Assembly: GCF_000004195.4 (NCBI RefSeq)
Contig: NC_030677.2
Coordinates: forward strand, 176,192,019 to 176,256,018
From: Xenopus tropicalis
Taxonomy: Eukaryota; Chordata; Amphibia; Anura; Pipidae
Direction: 5' to 3'
DNA: 64,000 bases
Positions 61,190 to 64,000 of the stretch are shown here, in pieces. The notes beneath the pieces are model-generated. The model ran no database searches. It had not been told where the DNA came from and saw only the letters and a list, made by a program, of their open reading frames with translations. A program made the translations under genes and the position numbers. Positions within the stretch are counted from its first letter, which is position 1, and each line of letters starts with the position of its first letter.

Positions 61190-62510
61190 TAATTTTTTGG
61201 TGGTTAAAATCATGATTAGAAAAAATTCGGAGTAATCACAATAATTTCTGATGTTCAAAAATGTTACGAAAATGAATTTATCTTCCAAAAATATTGTGGT
61301 TGCGTTCCGAAAGTCACAAAATTTTCAGATCTTAATGTTTGTAAATGACGTGAAAACCTTTCTGGTCTTGAAACCTTCAATGCATGATTTTGGAAGCCTC
61401 CCATAGGGCTCAATGGCACTCTGCAGCTCCAACCTGGCCCAAGGAAAGTCTCCCATAGGGCTCAATGGCACTCTGCAGCTCCAACCTGGCCCAAGGAAAG
61501 TCTCCCATAGGGCTCAATGGCACTCTGCAGCTCCAACCTGGCCCAAGGAAAGTCTCCCATAGGGCTCAATGGCACTCTGCAGCTCCAACCCGGCCCAAGG
61601 AAAGTCTCCCATAGGGCTCAATGGCACTCTGCAGCTCCAACCTGGCCCAAGGAAAGTCTCCCATAGGGCTCAATGGCACTCTGCAGCTCCAACCTGGCCC
61701 AAGGAAAGTCTCCCATAGGGCTCAATGGCACTCTGCAGCTCCAACCCGGCCCAAGGAAAGTCTCCCATAGGGCTCAATGGCACTCTGCAGCTCCAACCCG
61801 GCCCAAGGAAAGTCTCCCATAGGGCTCAATGGCACTCAGAAGCTCCAACCTGGCCCAAGGAAAGTCTCCCATAGGGCTCAATGGCACTCTGCAGCTCCAA
61901 CCTGGCCCAAGGAAAGTCTCCCATAGGACTCAATGGCACTCTGCAGCTCCAACCTGGCCCAAGGAAAGTCTCCCATAGGGCTCAATGGCACTCTGCAGCT
62001 CCAACCTGGCCCAAGGAAAGTCTCCCATAGGGCTCAATGGCACTCTGCAGCTCCAACCCGGCCCAAGGAAAGTCTCCCATAGGGCTCAATGGCACTCTGC
62101 AGCTCCAACCTGGCCCAAGGAAAGTCTCCCATAGGGCTCAATGGCACTCTGCAGCTCCAACCTGACCCAAGGAAAGTCTCCCATAGGGCTCAATGGCACT
62201 CTGCAGCTCCAACCTGGCCCAAGGAAAGTCTCCCATAGGACTCAATGGCACTCTGCAGCTCCAACCCGGCCCAAGGAAAGTCTCCCATAGGGCTCAATGG
62301 CACTCTGCAGCTCCAACCTGGCCAAAAGATAGTCACGATACTGAAGCTTGAATGAATTCCAAAACGGTTGTAGACTTAACGAAAATCACGAAAAAGTTGT
62401 GGAATTTGAACAAAATTATTGCGAAAGTTACGAAAAGTTCTATAAATTAGAAAAAATATGTTTTTTTGCTCAAAAAAAAAAAATCATGGTTTAATGAATG
62501 GGCCTTATTA
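61190..62510. mobile_element. MITE carrying the 52-bp array, second copy, old
   Basis: Both array junctions match those at 44947-45310 in reverse orientation (GCATGATTTTGGAAGCCTCC before, GTCACGATACTGAAGCTTGA after). The outer arms (CACAAAATTTTC, CACGAAAAAGTTG) are much more eroded than in 44712-45583, and the ends are not clear. Confidence 0.7.
61397..62331. repeat. 52-bp tandem array, 18 units
   Basis: Units start TCTCCCATAGGGCTCAATGG every 52 bp from 61397 to 62281. Variants are few: CTGGCCC, CCGGCCC or CTGACCC, one CAGAAGC for CTGCAGC, and GGGCTC or GGACTC. The array is far more uniform than the arms around it, so it has been homogenised or has grown recently. Confidence 0.97.
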
Positions 62511-62514
62511 AAGT

Positions 62515-62714
62515 AAGAATTTAGAGCTCACCACAGAAAAATTTACCTGCTTTCCAGTGATTCCTATGGGATATTTAGAAGCCCATTTATAGATGGGTGA
62601 AAGTTAGAGTTCACCATTTGATAAATACACCTCTAAAAATCCCATAAGAATGAATAGAGAGTGGTGGAAGTTTTCTGTGGTGAGCTCTAATCTCACATTT
62701 GAATACATTTGCCC
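62515..62714. mobile_element. Small inverted-repeat element, GAGCTCACCACAG
   Basis: AGAGCTCACCACAGAAAAAT and TTCTGTGGTGAGCTCT are inverted partners. The right end ATTTGCCCC, followed by TAA, fits the GGGGC family. The left end is unclear. Confidence 0.6.
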
Positions 62715-63469
62715 CTAAGAGTTACTGTTAATATTAATATTTGAGTTCCGTTGTTTATAAGCAAATTTATATTTACACAAAAAAGTGTGTTAATGTGGCA
62801 TAAAATTAATAAATATCTATAAAAGCTGCAGTAGGAAAAAAACTTCTACTTCCCCCCCAGCCCCAAATTCCATGCGGTAAAGCTTTGCAAAAATCTGGAA
62901 ACAAAAAGCCCGGTGTAGCAACCTTGCATAGGAACCAGCAACCTACCTTTACTGATTACACCGGCTCCTTTTTCTAAGCCACACCACAAAGTAAATGGTG
63001 TAATACTGATAATGCAATGTTTTTTACTTGTTATGCCACGTGAGACGTAATTTATGGCGTTAAACATGTTATTTATAAATGAGGTTATACAAAACTTCCT
63101 TGGGGGGTTTCTGCAAATATTTTTGTAATAATGCCAACTCTAGTGCTTTATTACAGTCAGGATGTTACTACTATACAGTACTTCTCATCTACTCACCATG
63201 TGTCTTTATTTCCATTATTAAGTAGTTCTTACCCAACACAACCATTTCTTTGTGTTTATTTTCTTCTCCAGGCTACAAGCTTCAGGCTGGATGTTTTGCT
63301 TCTCTGCAGGTTAGTCTTGGGGCCTCTTCTGGACTCCGGCTTCCCACCTAGAAATGTTATTTTCTTCCTGGTTTCTGTGTCTCTGCTAACATCCTGTCAA
63401 AAGTCATATGTTGTTTACCATCTGTTGAAGAACGTCTTTTTTACAGTTTCAGCTAAATAAATAGTATTC

Positions 63470-64000
63470 TTAAAGGAAAAGTCCTTTTTCATGGCTTTGC
63501 ATGATGTAGTACATTAATTAAATGTAAAAATGTGTGAATCAGTAAGTCAGGATCTTACAATTAACAGAATGTGAACTTGTGCCATAGAATCCTGAAGGAC
63601 ACACATTTATTTGATTTATTAAGAAAGCAGATTCTTATAAAATTCCCTCGTGCCGTAGCTATTCAGGCATTAATTAGATATGGGTTGTAGACTTCTCTGG
63701 AATGTGGTTTCTGCTGTTAGCTCATATATCCATAGGACACAACACACAGCCAACTCATCCCTTTTAGTACAGATTATTGCACTATTTTGGTCCCGTATCC
63801 GGCTATTCTAAAACAGAACTAACTAAAAATAATATTACCAGTGCAGCATTATTTTTTGTTTTATTTTAAAGACATTACTCAATGTGCGCTGAATATTGTA
63901 AAGATCAATCATTTGGATTAAGCTTTAATAAATTTATGTTCAAATATTCTTGTAAAGTACGATTCCCCTCTTCAGGTTGTTATGTTTAAGTCTTGTAAAA
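63470..64000. promoter_or_regulatory. Candidate conserved non-coding element E, runs to window end
   Basis: Repeat-free and A/T-rich with TTAATTAGAT (63670-63679), TACATTAATTAAATG and ATTTGATTTATTAAG. No frame. The call is by texture only. Confidence 0.28.

Noticed and set aside
61397..62331. CRISPR-like or coding tandem array
   Set aside because: 52-bp units abut directly, are not a multiple of three, and have frequent stops. Satellite in a MITE.
63131..63460. 109-residue hydrophobic frame
   Set aside because: No recognisable domain, T-rich DNA, no exon-like borders. Taken as chance.

Overview
The window reads as vertebrate, and specifically frog (Xenopus), genomic DNA. Coding density is very low, introns are long, and the window is full of short non-autonomous DNA transposons. 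Many have TTAAAGGRR-like ends at TTAA sites, the hallmark of the T2 MITE families known from Xenopus. Others include a CAGGTAT...ATACCTG family at TA sites, a GGGGC...GCCCC family at TWA-like sites, and hAT-type elements with 8-bp target duplications. I cannot tell X. tropicalis from X. laevis by eye.

Only one protein-coding gene can be supported: rgmb (repulsive guidance molecule B, DRAGON), on the minus strand. Its first coding exon (signal peptide) is at 26148-26268. Its second coding exon (N-terminal cysteine-rich domain and start of the partial von Willebrand D domain, with the GDPH self-cleavage site) is at 8537-9045. The donor (phase 1) and acceptor fit exactly, giving a continuous frame of about 210 residues. 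The large last coding exon must lie beyond coordinate 1. The exon-1 region is a GC-rich, CpG-rich promoter with a palindromic CRE, GC boxes and an inverted CCAAT box.

Layout: 1-8536 is intron 2 (MITEs, a 26-bp minisatellite of 14 units). 9046-26147 is intron 1 (MITEs, two full-length hAT-type elements with internal 34-bp arrays, and a 20-bp minisatellite close to the exon-1 donor). 26148-26720 is exon 1 plus promoter. 26720-64000 is upstream non-coding DNA with no recognisable gene. It holds many MITEs and two elements carrying the same 52-bp tandem repeat at different copy numbers. Several repeat-free, A/T-rich stretches could be regulatory elements, which would suit a developmental gene next to a gene-poor region.

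The most interesting observations are: (i) a lysine/arginine-rich stretch in frame upstream of the first rgmb AUG that resembles the long N-terminus of human RGMB as I remember it, but with no AUG to start it; (ii) transposons of two unrelated families that carry expanding tandem arrays; (iii) a near-perfect hairpin of about 160 bp. No complete new gene system was found. Nearly all other short open frames are non-coding or lie inside repeats.
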